This document shows, one piece after another, positions 18,675 to 27,927 of a stretch of DNA of 64,000 nt. The first letter of the stretch is position 1. Every line of letters begins with the position of its first letter. Under the pieces are notes generated by a model that saw nothing but the letters and a program-made list of their open reading frames with translations, was not told the origin of the DNA and did not search any database. The DNA lies in NCBI RefSeq assembly GCF_004366715.1, contig NZ_SOQZ01000004.1, positions 364,341 to 428,340 of the forward strand, in the 5' to 3' direction. The DNA comes from Meridianimaribacter flavus (lineage in GTDB: Bacteria > Bacteroidota > Bacteroidia > Flavobacteriales > Flavobacteriaceae). Position numbers and translations under genes: made by a program.

Positions 18675-18698
18675 TAAATTTGCTCCCGAACCTTCGGG
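18675..18698 (+). promoter_or_regulatory. -7 box plus palindrome before the Fur-family gene
   Basis: TAAATTTG (18675-18682) is a perfect -7 box. It is followed at once by the inverted repeat CCCGAA-CC-TTCGGG (18685-18698), which ends 7 bases before the ATG. The palindrome straddles the expected transcription start, so it could be an operator or a hairpin at the 5' end of the message. Confidence 0.4.
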
Positions 18699-18705
18699 AT
18701 TAATT

Positions 18706-19152
18706 ATGAGTGTAAAGACAGAACAAAGTAATCAAGAAATCGTAAAGAACGTTTTTACGGCTTTCTTAGAAGAAAAAGGACACAGAAAAACTCCTGAGCG
18801 TTATGCTATACTTCAGGAAATTTACGATAGTGAAGAACATTTTGATATTGAATCTCTATACATCAAAATGAAAAATAAAAACTATCGTGTAAGTCGTGCT
18901 ACACTATACAATACTATAGAAATCCTTTTAGAGTGTGGCTTGGTAAGAAAACACCAATTTGGTCAAAACCAAGCACATTATGAAAAATCTTACTTCGACA
19001 AACAACACGATCATGTTATTTTAACTGACACTGGTGAGGTAATTGAATTTTGCGACCCAAGAATTCAATCTATCAAAAAAACCATCGAAGAAGTTTTTGA
19101 TATAAAAATCAACAATCACTCACTTTATTTTTACGGAACTAAAAACAAATAA
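18706..19152 (+). CDS. Fur-family transcriptional regulator
   Basis: A 148-aa winged-helix metalloregulator from the ATG at 18706. The longer frame from 18670 would begin in the promoter and is rejected. The DNA-binding half holds [28 protein letters not shown] and the recognition helix [20 protein letters not shown]. The metal/dimerisation half holds [28 protein letters not shown]. Only one Cys remains where many Fur proteins have CxxC pairs, so a structural Cys4 zinc site is unlikely. The effector metal (iron, zinc or peroxide sensing) cannot be assigned. purA follows by 16 bases. Confidence 0.9.
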   Translation: MSVKTEQSNQEIVKNVFTAFLEEKGHRKTPERYAILQEIYDSEEHFDIESLYIKMKNKNYRVSRATLYNTIEILLECGLVRKHQFGQNQAHYEKSYFDKQHDHVILTDTGEVIEFCDPRIQSIKKTIEEVFDIKINNHSLYFYGTKNK

Positions 19153-19168
19153 CACTAACTAAATTATA

Positions 19169-20443
19169 ATGGCAGTAGATTTACTACTAGGTTTACAATG
19201 GGGAGACGAAGGCAAAGGAAAAATTGTTGATGTTCTCACCTCCAAATACGATATTATTGCAAGATTTCAAGGTGGTCCAAATGCTGGACATACATTGGTA
19301 TTTAATGGTAAAAAACATGTATTACACACAATACCTTCTGGTATTTTTCATAACGATACTGCAAATGTAGTTGGTAATGGTGTAGTTATTGACCCTGTAA
19401 TCTTCAAAAAAGAGCTTGATAAATTAGCAGAACAAGATGTGGACTACAAAGTATCACTTCTTATTTCTAGAAAAGCTCACATTATACTGCCTACGCATCG
19501 TTTATTAGATGCTGCAAGCGAAGCTTCAAAAGGAAAGGCTAAAATAGGCTCAACCCTTAAAGGTATTGGTCCAACTTACATGGACAAAACCGGAAGAAAT
19601 GGTATAAGAGTTGGTGATATAGAACTTGCCGATTGGAAAGAAAAATACAGAGCTCTTGCAGATAAGCACGAAGCTATGATAGCATTTTATAATGTTGACA
19701 TTCAGTACGATTTAAAAGAACTTGAAGCTGAATTCTTTGATGCTATAGAAACTCTAAAAACACTTCAGTTTATAGATTCTGAAGAGTACTTACACCAAGC
19801 ACAAAAATCGGACAAATCCATTTTAGCCGAAGGTGCTCAAGGTTCGCTTTTAGATATCGATTTTGGAACCTATCCATTTGTAACTTCTAGTAACACTACA
19901 GCTGCAGGTGCTTGTACTGGACTTGGAATTGCTCCTAATAAAATTGGCGAAGTGTATGGCATCTTTAAAGCTTACACTACTCGTGTAGGTTCTGGACCAT
20001 TCCCTACTGAATTATTTGATCAAGATGGAGAAACTATGGCTAAAGTTGGTCATGAGTTTGGAGCAACAACTGGTCGTCCACGTCGTTGCGGATGGTTAGA
20101 TTTGGTAGCATTACGCTATGCATGTCAAGTAAATGGTGTTACGCAACTTATCATGATGAAAGGTGATGTCCTTTCTGGATTCAAATCGTTAAAAGTATGT
20201 ACTGCTTATAACTATAAAGGTGAAACCATACATCACTTACCGTTTAATATTGAAGAGAAAAATGTAACGCCTATATACACAGAGTTTGACGGTTGGAATG
20301 AAGACTTAACAGAAATGACTGAAGCATCTCAAATGCCAAAACAACTTAATGATTACATCGCTTTCTTAGAAAAAGAACTTGAACTTCCTATCACAATTGT
20401 TTCGGTAGGACCTGACAGAAAACAAACCATTGTAAGAAAGTAA
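19169..20443 (+). CDS. purA: Adenylosuccinate synthase
   Basis: Converts IMP plus aspartate to adenylosuccinate using GTP, the first committed step to AMP. The 424-aa length is normal. Motifs visible are the P-loop GLQWGDEGKGKIVD (residues 8-21), FQGGPNAGHTLVF with the catalytic His, GSTLKGIGPTYMDK, GTYPFVTSSNTTAAGA and TGRPRRCGWLD. It lies 16 bases after the Fur-family gene and ends at a strong terminator. Confidence 0.98.
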   Translation: MAVDLLLGLQWGDEGKGKIVDVLTSKYDIIARFQGGPNAGHTLVFNGKKHVLHTIPSGIFHNDTANVVGNGVVIDPVIFKKELDKLAEQDVDYKVSLLISRKAHIILPTHRLLDAASEASKGKAKIGSTLKGIGPTYMDKTGRNGIRVGDIELADWKEKYRALADKHEAMIAFYNVDIQYDLKELEAEFFDAIETLKTLQFIDSEEYLHQAQKSDKSILAEGAQGSLLDIDFGTYPFVTSSNTTAAGACTGLGIAPNKIGEVYGIFKAYTTRVGSGPFPTELFDQDGETMAKVGHEFGATTGRPRRCGWLDLVALRYACQVNGVTQLIMMKGDVLSGFKSLKVCTAYNYKGETIHHLPFNIEEKNVTPIYTEFDGWNEDLTEMTEASQMPKQLNDYIAFLEKELELPITIVSVGPDRKQTIVRK

Positions 20444-20461
20444 TTTACAAACCTAAATACT

Positions 20462-20495
20462 AAGCCTGCTCATTATTTTTAAGCAGGCTTTTTTC
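20462..20495 (+). terminator. Intrinsic terminator after purA
   Basis: A 9-bp stem AAGCCTGCT/AGCAGGCTT (20462-20470 and 20482-20490) followed by T residues. Confidence 0.88.
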
Positions 20496-20504
20496 TGTTA
20501 AAAA

Positions 20505-20518
20505 ATGTGTTAACACAT
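20505..20518. promoter_or_regulatory. Perfect 14-bp palindrome upstream of the OstA-like gene
   Basis: ATGTGTTAACACAT is identical on both strands. It lies between the purA terminator and the -7 box at 20541-20548, covering roughly the -33 region, which is a position suited to an operator. The regulator is unknown. Confidence 0.4.
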
Positions 20519-20540
20519 ACGAAAGCCTTTAGAATATAGT

Positions 20541-20548
20541 TATTTTTG
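20541..20548 (+). promoter_or_regulatory. -7 box for the OstA-like operon
   Basis: TATTTTTG, a perfect TAnnTTTG. It contains the TTG at 20546 that would be the first in-frame start, so that start cannot be used from this promoter. Confidence 0.55.
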
Positions 20549-20566
20549 AAAAAAATTAATTTTATC

Positions 20567-22366
20567 TTGAAAATACACAACCTACTCTATTACACTATAC
20601 TCATACTTTTTGTAGTCACTAAAAGTTATGCTCAAGAAGGTAAAAGAATACAAATTGAGCATGCTGGTTTTATGGTTGCTGATTCTACTGTTGGTAAAGA
20701 CATTGCAACCTTTGTAAGAAATGACCAGCAACAAATTCATGTTACTCATGATGGTGTAAACATGTGGTGTGATAAAGCCATTTATTATAAAAACGAAAAC
20801 TTTATTGAGGCATTCAGTAATGTGAGAATGCAGCAAGGAGATACTATAAACATGACTGCTAAGTATGTTGAATATAGCGGAACTACAAAACTAGCTTTTG
20901 CCAGTGGAGACGTTGTACTTACCGAACCGCAATCTACCTTAACAACTGACACGCTCTTTTTTGACCGAGCAAAACAACAAGCTTATTATAAGAGTAAAGG
21001 AAAAGTGGTTAGAGACTCTTCTGGTACTATTACTAGTCAAATTGGTCGTTATTACATGGACAGCAAAAAATACCGTTTTTTAAAAGACGTGGTATTGGTT
21101 AATCCTGATTACACAATTAATTCCAACCAATTAGATTTTTATTCTGAAAGTGGTTACGCTTACCTTTATGGTCCAACAACTATTAAAGGCGAAACTTCAA
21201 ACATTTATTGCGAAAGAGGATTTTATGACACCAATAACGATGTTGGTTATTTCGTAAAAAAATCAAGAATAGATTATGAAAATCGAATTTTTGAAGGTGA
21301 TAGTATGTTCTTTGATCGAAACCGAAGTTTTGCTTCTGCAACCAATAACATAAAAGTTACAGATACTACAAATAAAAGTATCATTAAAGGACATTATGCC
21401 GAAGTATTTAGAGAAAAAGACTCTGTGTTCATCACCAAACGTGCTTTAGCAATTACAGTACAAGAAAACGATTCCATTTACATACACAGTGACACGCTTA
21501 TGGTTACTGGTAAACCTGAACATCGAATTACAAGGGCTTATTATAATGCCAAAATTTACAAAAGTGATTTAAGTGGAAAAGCAGATTCTATTCATGCTGA
21601 CCATAAAACAGGATTGACCGAGCTTATCAATTTATCACGCTTTTCATCAACCGATGCTTTTGCTACTAAGCGCAAACCTATATTATGGAACTTAGGTAAT
21701 CAAATGAGTGGAGACACTATTCACTTAATTTCAAACACTGAAACCGAAGAACTAGACTCTTTAAAAGTATTTGACAATGCCTTTTTAATAAGTAAAGACA
21801 CTTTAGGCACAGGATTTAATCAAATTAAGGGGCAAAAACTATATGGCTTGTTTAAAAACAACGAATTATATAATGTTGATATCATAAAAAATGCTGAAAT
21901 CATCTATTTCTCTAGAGATGGAGAAAATGAACTCATTGGAATAAACAAGTCAAAGTCTGGTAGTATCAACATTCAAATTTCAGATAACACTATTAATGAA
22001 ATTAGACTAATCAATCAGGTTGATGGAGACTTATTTCCTGAATCTCAATTCCCTGAAAATGCTAGACGACTTAGAGGTTTTGATTGGCGAGAAGAAGAAC
22101 GTCCAACTAGTGTTGAAGACCTTTTTAAAGACGATCCTCCACTAGAACTTCCTATTATAAAAGGACTAGGAGAGTTTGTTCCTGAAGAAGAGTTTTTTGA
22201 TGAAGCGTTGTTAGACCGAGTTGACGAAGCTGAAAGCGAAGACCCTAAAAAAGTAAACAAAGCTGCTCGCAATATTCCTAAACAAGTATTGCAAAAAAGA
22301 GATTCCATTAAAGCTCAAAACACACCTCTAAAAAAGGTGGTTAAGCCTAAAAAGGATAAGCAATAA
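20567..22366 (+). CDS. OstA/LptA-like LPS transport protein
   Basis: About 599 aa from a TTG at 20567. The start choice rests on the promoter box at 20541-20548 and on the compact signal peptide that follows (IHNLLYYTILILFVVTKSYAQ). The mature N-terminal part has repeated beta-strand units of the OstA/LptA type (YKNENFIEAFSNVRMQQGDTINMTAKYVEYSGTTKLAFASGDVVL, then YAYLYGPTTIKGETSNIYCERGFYD). These proteins bridge lipopolysaccharide across the periplasm. The C-terminal 100 residues are acidic and then Lys-rich, with no recognised domain. The aminotransferase gene starts one base after its stop. Confidence 0.85.
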   Translation: MKIHNLLYYTILILFVVTKSYAQEGKRIQIEHAGFMVADSTVGKDIATFVRNDQQQIHVTHDGVNMWCDKAIYYKNENFIEAFSNVRMQQGDTINMTAKYVEYSGTTKLAFASGDVVLTEPQSTLTTDTLFFDRAKQQAYYKSKGKVVRDSSGTITSQIGRYYMDSKKYRFLKDVVLVNPDYTINSNQLDFYSESGYAYLYGPTTIKGETSNIYCERGFYDTNNDVGYFVKKSRIDYENRIFEGDSMFFDRNRSFASATNNIKVTDTTNKSIIKGHYAEVFREKDSVFITKRALAITVQENDSIYIHSDTLMVTGKPEHRITRAYYNAKIYKSDLSGKADSIHADHKTGLTELINLSRFSSTDAFATKRKPILWNLGNQMSGDTIHLISNTETEELDSLKVFDNAFLISKDTLGTGFNQIKGQKLYGLFKNNELYNVDIIKNAEIIYFSRDGENELIGINKSKSGSINIQISDNTINEIRLINQVDGDLFPESQFPENARRLRGFDWREEERPTSVEDLFKDDPPLELPIIKGLGEFVPEEEFFDEALLDRVDEAESEDPKKVNKAARNIPKQVLQKRDSIKAQNTPLKKVVKPKKDKQ

Positions 22367-22367
22367 C

Positions 22368-23546
22368 ATGAAATCGGATTTTTTCACATACCAAGCGCAA
22401 ACGAGTCCTCATCCTTTAGCTATGGAAATTTCTCATGCTAATGGTAGTTATATTTATGATTCAAACAATAAAGCTTATTTAGATTTTGTAGCTGGTGTTT
22501 CAGCAAATAGCTTAGGTCACAATCACCCAAAAGTTGTTAACGCCATAAAAAATCAACTGGATAAATACATGCATGTTATGGTTTATGGCGAATACATTCA
22601 AGAACCAGCAGTAGAACTTGCTAAACTTTTAGCTAAACATTTACCTAAGCCTCTTGAAACAACGTATTTAACAAACTCTGGTACCGAAGCTATTGAAGGC
22701 GCTTTAAAACTAGCCAAACGTTTTACAAGTAGAAGTCAAATAATAGCTGCAAAACATGCTTATCATGGCAATACTATGGGTTCCATGAGTGTTATGGGTT
22801 ACGAAGAACGCAAGCAAGCGTTTAGACCTTTATTACCTGATGTCCATTTTATTGAATTCAATAACGAAGTTGACATCAATACAATTACCACAAAAACTGC
22901 AGCAGTAATTTTAGAAACCATACAAGGAGGTGCAGGTTTTATTGAACCTACCAATGATTACTTACAAAAGGTTAAAGCAAAGTGTAAAGCTGTTGGTGCT
23001 GTTTTAATCTTAGACGAAATCCAACCTGGTTTTGGTAGAACAGGAAAACTATTTGGTTTTGAACACTACAACTGTGTTCCTGATATTTTAGTTACAGGTA
23101 AAGGCCTTGGTGGTGGAATGCCTATTGGTGCATTTACAGCTTCTAAAGACATGATGTCTAATTTATCTGAAAACCCAAAATTAGGACACATCACTACATT
23201 TGGAGGACATCCAGTAATTGCGGCTTCAGCTTTAGCTACAGTAAAAGAAATTACTGAAAGTAATTTAATGACTGAAGCTTTAGAAAAAGAGCAATTAATA
23301 CGTAAAAAACTAAAGCATCCTTTAATAAAAGAAATAAGAGGAAAAGGATTAATGCTAGCTGCAATGACACCTTCTGCAGACATAACAAATGAAGTTATTT
23401 TAAAGTGTCAAGACGAAGGATTAATACTTTTTTGGTTACTTTTTGAGCCAAAAGCCATCAGGATTACGCCTCCATTAACCATTTCAAACGAAGAAATTAT
23501 TAAAGGTTGTGACATAATACTTAAAGTTTTAGACTCAATTTCTTAA
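22368..23546 (+). CDS. Class III PLP-dependent aminotransferase
   Basis: A 392-aa fold-type I aminotransferase of the acetylornithine/4-aminobutyrate group. It shows YLDFVAGVSANSLGHNHPKV near the N-terminus, NSGTEAIEGALKLAKRFT (phosphate-binding turn), ILDEIQPGFGRTGKLFGFEHY (PLP-contacting Asp and Gln) and the Schiff-base lysine in TGKGLGGGMPIGAF. Substrate cannot be decided. No arginine or GABA genes lie nearby. It starts one base after the OstA-like gene, so co-transcription is likely although no functional link is obvious. Confidence 0.92.
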   Translation: MKSDFFTYQAQTSPHPLAMEISHANGSYIYDSNNKAYLDFVAGVSANSLGHNHPKVVNAIKNQLDKYMHVMVYGEYIQEPAVELAKLLAKHLPKPLETTYLTNSGTEAIEGALKLAKRFTSRSQIIAAKHAYHGNTMGSMSVMGYEERKQAFRPLLPDVHFIEFNNEVDINTITTKTAAVILETIQGGAGFIEPTNDYLQKVKAKCKAVGAVLILDEIQPGFGRTGKLFGFEHYNCVPDILVTGKGLGGGMPIGAFTASKDMMSNLSENPKLGHITTFGGHPVIAASALATVKEITESNLMTEALEKEQLIRKKLKHPLIKEIRGKGLMLAAMTPSADITNEVILKCQDEGLILFWLLFEPKAIRITPPLTISNEEIIKGCDIILKVLDSIS

Positions 23547-23717
23547 TCTTATTCGCTCTAAAAATACGACATAAACATCTGATACATAGCAAACAAAACC
23601 CAATCATATAAAATAAAAATTCACCTGTTAATTAATTTGTTAAAAACATTCATCGCAAAAACTTCAATTGCGCCAATAGAACAGTAAATTTATTACAAGT
23701 AACAATTATACCTGCCT
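23547..23717. other. Intergenic region, little structure
   Basis: 171 bases of AT-rich DNA. The only candidate signal is TAAATTTA (23685-23692), one mismatch from a -7 box, ahead of the TPR gene. No hairpin terminator was seen after the aminotransferase. Confidence 0.5.
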
Positions 23718-25121
23718 ATGGAGTTCAGTCGCAGTGACGAAAACAACTTATCGCTTACAAGATTTGAGTCAATGCTAAAAACCAACAATGTGTTGTTTTT
23801 TGATTCAAATGAGTTTGAAAACATAATCCAGCACTATCTGGAAATTGGTAAAATTGCCCTCGCAAAAAAAGCCATCAAATTAGGGTTAGAGCAACATCCA
23901 ACATCAGTTAACCTTAAACTTTTTCAGGTTGAGATTTATGTTATTGAAAACAAGCTAGAACATGCTGACAAGATTCTTGATGAACTTTATGAAATAGAAC
24001 CTTCTAACGAAGAAATTTATGTTCAAAAAGCAAATGTTCTCTCTAAAAGAGATGAACACGAAATGGCAATCAACACGTTAAAGATTGCTTTAAAACTGAG
24101 TAATAATGACGAGGATGATTCTGATTTATACGCACTCATTGGTATGGAATACCTGTTTTTAGATAAGTTTGAAGAAGCAAAAGAGTATTTTATCAAGTGT
24201 CTTGAATTAGACATGCACGATTACTCTGCTTTGTATAATATTATTTATTGTTTTGATTTTCTTGACCAAAACGAAGAAGCTATCAACTTCTTAACTCAAT
24301 ATTTAGACAGCAATCCTTATTGCGAAGTTGCTTGGCATCAATTAGGTAAGCAATACTTTGCAATTAAAGACTATAAAAAAGCATTAGCAGCATTTGACTT
24401 TGCTATTATTTCAGACGACACTTTTGTAGGTGCTTATCTTGAAAAAGGAAAAGTTTTAGAAAAGCAACAACAGTACAATAATGCTATTGAAAATTATAAA
24501 ATAACCTTAGCACTTGACGAGCCTACATCATTTGCACTGTTAAGAATTGGTCATTGTTATGAAAAATTAGGCAATGACGACTTAGCGGTTCAATATTTTT
24601 ACAAAACTGTACACGAAGATCCGCTTTTAGATAAAGGATGGATTGCCATTACTAAGTTTTATAATAAGAAACGAAATTTCCAAAAAGCGCTTTATTACAT
24701 CAACAAAGCAATAAATATTGATTGTGAAAATGTGATTTACTGGAAACTGTATGCACAAATCAATCATCAGTTAAACTTTTTGGAAGAAGCTGAAAGAGGC
24801 TACAAAAAAACATTAGAACTTGGCAATTATGAACTTCAAACTTGGTTATCTAGGTCTGATATTCTAATCAGTTTAGGTGAGTTTGAAGCTTCTATTTACA
24901 ACTTAATTCAAGCTGCAGAATTTTACCCTGAAACACCAGAAATTGAGTTTAGATTAGCTGGTTTATATTTTACATTACACGAATCAGAAAAAGCGCATTA
25001 CCATTTAAAAAATGGCTTGTTGCTAGACGATGAGTTTTATTACATACTAGAAGAACTTTTCCCGAAAGTTTATAATAAAATTTCTGTAAAAGAGATTATT
25101 TCAAATTCTAAAAAGGCTTAA
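23718..25121 (+). CDS. Tetratricopeptide repeat protein
   Basis: A 467-aa protein made almost wholly of TPR-like helical pairs (IGKIALAKKAIKLGLEQHPTS, YALIGMEYLFLDKFEEAKEYF, AWHQLGKQYFAIKDYKKALAAFDFAI, GYKKTLELGNYELQ). There is no signal peptide or membrane segment, so it should be a cytosolic scaffold. The conserved flavobacterial N-terminus MEFSRSDENNLSLTRFESMLKTN precedes the repeats. Function unknown; TPR proteins bind partners rather than catalyse. The DUF368 pair follows after 46 bases. Confidence 0.88.
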   Translation: MEFSRSDENNLSLTRFESMLKTNNVLFFDSNEFENIIQHYLEIGKIALAKKAIKLGLEQHPTSVNLKLFQVEIYVIENKLEHADKILDELYEIEPSNEEIYVQKANVLSKRDEHEMAINTLKIALKLSNNDEDDSDLYALIGMEYLFLDKFEEAKEYFIKCLELDMHDYSALYNIIYCFDFLDQNEEAINFLTQYLDSNPYCEVAWHQLGKQYFAIKDYKKALAAFDFAIISDDTFVGAYLEKGKVLEKQQQYNNAIENYKITLALDEPTSFALLRIGHCYEKLGNDDLAVQYFYKTVHEDPLLDKGWIAITKFYNKKRNFQKALYYINKAINIDCENVIYWKLYAQINHQLNFLEEAERGYKKTLELGNYELQTWLSRSDILISLGEFEASIYNLIQAAEFYPETPEIEFRLAGLYFTLHESEKAHYHLKNGLLLDDEFYYILEELFPKVYNKISVKEIISNSKKA

Positions 25122-25167
25122 AGCGAAAATTCCATACCTTTACGTTTCTTATTTTTTAAAATAACAA

Positions 25168-26088
25168 ATGCAAAGACGCTTTTTAGATTATTTCATCCTT
25201 TCACTTAAAGGTATTGCCATGGGAGCAGCAGATGCAGTTCCTGGAGTTTCTGGCGGAACAATAGCCTTTATTTCTGGTATTTACGAAGAACTAATTACCA
25301 CTATCAGCAACGTTAACTTATCCTTAATTACAACTCTTAGAAAAGAAGGTTTTAAAGCCTTTTGGATTCAGCTTAACGGTAACTTTTTGGTGGCACTATT
25401 AACTGGTATTATTATTAGTTTTGTGTCCTTTATGCGATTAGCCAAATACCTTATTGAAAATCATCCTATTTTAATTTGGTCGTTCTTTTTTGGGTTAATT
25501 GTAGCTAGTATCTTCTTTGTAGGTAAGCAAATACAAAAATGGAATTTAGCAGTTATTATTTCTCTAATAGCTGGAGCCTTAATCGCCTATTATATTACAA
25601 CACTACCTTCAATGGCTAATAATGATAATCCTTTGTTTTTATTTTTTGCTGGAGCTATTGCTATTTGCGCTATGATTTTACCAGGTATTTCGGGTTCATT
25701 CATTCTTGTTATTCTTGGAGCATACAAAACCTTAAGTGATGCTTTGCATGACTTTGACATAAAAAAAATACTAATTTTTGCTGTTGGTGCAGTTGTTGGT
25801 TTATTGAGTTTTAGTCGCGTTTTAAAGTGGTTGTTCAAAAACTACCACAATATCACATTAGCTATTCTTACTGGTTTTATTTTTGGGTCTTTAAACAAAA
25901 TTTGGCCTTGGAAAAAAGTGCTAACATGGAGAACAAACTCTAAAGGAGAACAAATTCCTTTATTAGAAGAAAGCATATCTCCTTTTAACTTTGATGGAGA
26001 CCCTAAATTAGCAATTGCCATTGTTTTAATGATTGTAGGTTTTTCTACAATTTTTATACTTGAAAAGTTAGGTTCTAAAAAACAATAA
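25168..26088 (+). CDS. DUF368 (PopT-type) undecaprenyl phosphate translocase family protein, copy 1
   Basis: A 306-aa polytopic membrane protein. It carries the duplicated family signature: KGIAMGAADAVPGVSGGTIAFISGIYEELI near the N-terminus and ICAMILPGISGSFILVILGAY in the second half, each a re-entrant-like segment. DUF368 proteins (PopT) have been described as recycling the lipid carrier undecaprenyl phosphate across the inner membrane for peptidoglycan and glycan synthesis. A TACCTTTA box (25135-25142, one mismatch) lies upstream. A paralogue begins 2 bases after its stop. Confidence 0.9.
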   Translation: MQRRFLDYFILSLKGIAMGAADAVPGVSGGTIAFISGIYEELITTISNVNLSLITTLRKEGFKAFWIQLNGNFLVALLTGIIISFVSFMRLAKYLIENHPILIWSFFFGLIVASIFFVGKQIQKWNLAVIISLIAGALIAYYITTLPSMANNDNPLFLFFAGAIAICAMILPGISGSFILVILGAYKTLSDALHDFDIKKILIFAVGAVVGLLSFSRVLKWLFKNYHNITLAILTGFIFGSLNKIWPWKKVLTWRTNSKGEQIPLLEESISPFNFDGDPKLAIAIVLMIVGFSTIFILEKLGSKKQ

Positions 26089-26090
26089 CA

Positions 26091-27110
26091 ATGCAAAGCA
26101 CCAGAACTTTTAAAGACAAACTATTTCTGGTCATTAAAGGACTAGCAATGGGAGCCGCGAATAAGGTTCCTGGTGTATCTGGTGGTGTGGTTGCTTTTGT
26201 TGCAGGGTTTTATGAAGAGTTTATATACTCACTTCAAAAGGTAAACAAAACAGCTTTTAAACTTTTATTCAACGGTAGATTTAAAAGTTTTTTCAATTAC
26301 ATAAACGGTCGGTTTCTTACCTTACTCCTTTTTGGGATGTTGGTAAGTTATTTTAGCGTATCAAAAATATTGGATTACTTCCTGGAGCATTATCAGCTTT
26401 TTGTTTGGAGTTTGTTTTTTGGGATGATTATTGGCTCCATTTATTACATAAACAAAGATTTTAAAGACTGGAATTATAAAACAATACTCTCTTTAATTAT
26501 AGGTATTGCCTTAGGTGTTGGTATTAGTTTTTTAGATCCAGCTAAAGAAAATGACAATCTTTGGTTTGTATTTTTCTGTGGAATCATTAGTGTTTCAGGA
26601 ATGACACTTCCTGGATTTTCTGGTTCTTTCATATTAATTCTCTTAGGAAATTACGTATTACTTCTAGTGGACTCCGTTAATGCTTTATATGATACTTTTT
26701 CTGAAATTTTTAGCGGCAATTTTGAGTTTGTTCACGATGCAAATAGAATAAGAATGCTAAAAGTTTTAGGAGTGTTCACTTTAGGCTCAGTTACTGGATT
26801 AGTAACATTTTCGCACATACTTAATTACATTTTAAAACATTATAAAAGTATTACCACAGCAACAATAATTGGTTTTATTATTGGCTCTCTTGGTGTTGTT
26901 TGGCCTTGGAAAGAGATTGTTTACAAACAAAACGCTTCAGGTGATTTTATTTTAGACTCTACTGGACAAAAAATTATAGAAAACTACACACGATTTATTC
27001 CTGAACTTAACAACGAAACATACATTGCAATTTTGTTTGTTTTAATAGGAATTTTAATAGTTTTGGCGTTGGAATGGTACGGACAAAAAACCAGAAAGAT
27101 AAATGCATAA
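26091..27110 (+). CDS. DUF368 (PopT-type) family protein, copy 2
   Basis: A 339-aa paralogue of the previous gene, with the same signatures: KGLAMGAANKVPGVSGGVVAFVAGFYEEF near residue 17 and SGMTLPGFSGSFILILLGNY in the second half. In the first motif AADAVPG has become AANKVPG (Asp to Asn and Ala to Lys), which could alter carrier handling. The C-terminal region is longer than in copy 1 (NASGDFILDSTGQKIIENY insert). It overlaps aroE by 8 bases, so the genes are translationally linked. Confidence 0.9.
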   Translation: MQSTRTFKDKLFLVIKGLAMGAANKVPGVSGGVVAFVAGFYEEFIYSLQKVNKTAFKLLFNGRFKSFFNYINGRFLTLLLFGMLVSYFSVSKILDYFLEHYQLFVWSLFFGMIIGSIYYINKDFKDWNYKTILSLIIGIALGVGISFLDPAKENDNLWFVFFCGIISVSGMTLPGFSGSFILILLGNYVLLLVDSVNALYDTFSEIFSGNFEFVHDANRIRMLKVLGVFTLGSVTGLVTFSHILNYILKHYKSITTATIIGFIIGSLGVVWPWKEIVYKQNASGDFILDSTGQKIIENYTRFIPELNNETYIAILFVLIGILIVLALEWYGQKTRKINA

Positions 27111-27840
27111 ATTAGGATTAGTAGGTAAGAATATCTCCTATTCATTTTCCAAAAAATATTTCACTGAAAAATTTGAAAATGAACAACTTCCGTTTGAATA
27201 CGAAAATTTTGACATCAAAGCAATTTCTGAATTAAAAGATATTATTGCTTCCAATAAAAAGTTAGTAGGATTAAACGTAACTATACCTTACAAAGAGGCT
27301 GTAATCCCTCTATTAGACGATATTAACAAAAGAGCGAAAAAAATTGGAGCTGTAAATACTATAAGAATTTCTCCTAAAGGAAAACTTAAAGGTTACAACA
27401 CGGATTATTACGGATTCAAAAAATCGTTACAACCTTTATTAAAACCTCATCATACTTCTGCTTTAATTTTAGGAACAGGTGGAGCTTCAAAAGCTATAGC
27501 ATACACGCTAAAAAAATTAAAAATAGATTTTGATTATGTATCTAGAACTCCAAAATCTGGAGTTAAATTTTTGTATTCAGATTTAACCGATCAAATCATA
27601 AGCTCATACTCAATTATTATTAATTGTACTCCTGTTGGAACTTATCCTGACGTTAACACATGTCCTGATATTCCTTACGATGGCATCACATCAAACCACA
27701 TACTTTACGATTTAATCTACAATCCTGATCAAACAAAGTTTTTAACTTGTGGTGACATAAAAGGTGCACAAACTTGTAATGGCTATAAAATGCTAGAGCT
27801 ACAAGCCGAAAAAGCTTGGAAAATTTGGAATCTTAAATAA
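27103..27840 (+). CDS. aroE: Shikimate dehydrogenase
   Basis: Reduces 3-dehydroshikimate to shikimate with NADPH. The 245-aa protein has the family features: GLVGKNISYSFSKKYF (substrate site), GLNVTIPYKEAVIPLLD with the catalytic Lys, GAVNTIRI, NTDYYGF, the nucleotide-binding LGTGGASKAIAYTL, and the C-terminal GYKMLELQAEKAW. It is shorter than Escherichia coli AroE, as is usual in Bacteroidota. It starts inside the end of DUF368 copy 2. Confidence 0.94.
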   Translation: MHKLGLVGKNISYSFSKKYFTEKFENEQLPFEYENFDIKAISELKDIIASNKKLVGLNVTIPYKEAVIPLLDDINKRAKKIGAVNTIRISPKGKLKGYNTDYYGFKKSLQPLLKPHHTSALILGTGGASKAIAYTLKKLKIDFDYVSRTPKSGVKFLYSDLTDQIISSYSIIINCTPVGTYPDVNTCPDIPYDGITSNHILYDLIYNPDQTKFLTCGDIKGAQTCNGYKMLELQAEKAWKIWNLK

Positions 27841-27927
27841 AGTACCAAAATTTCTATTCCTTTTTGTAATTCAGTGACTTGTTAGTATATTAGCTTTTTA
27901 AGTATTTAGAACTAAAAACATTGTAAA

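Noticed and set aside
18670..18706. Twelve-residue N-terminal extension of the Fur-family protein
   Set aside because: It would begin upstream of a perfect -7 box and would translate the palindrome; the Met at 18706 gives a normal N-terminus.
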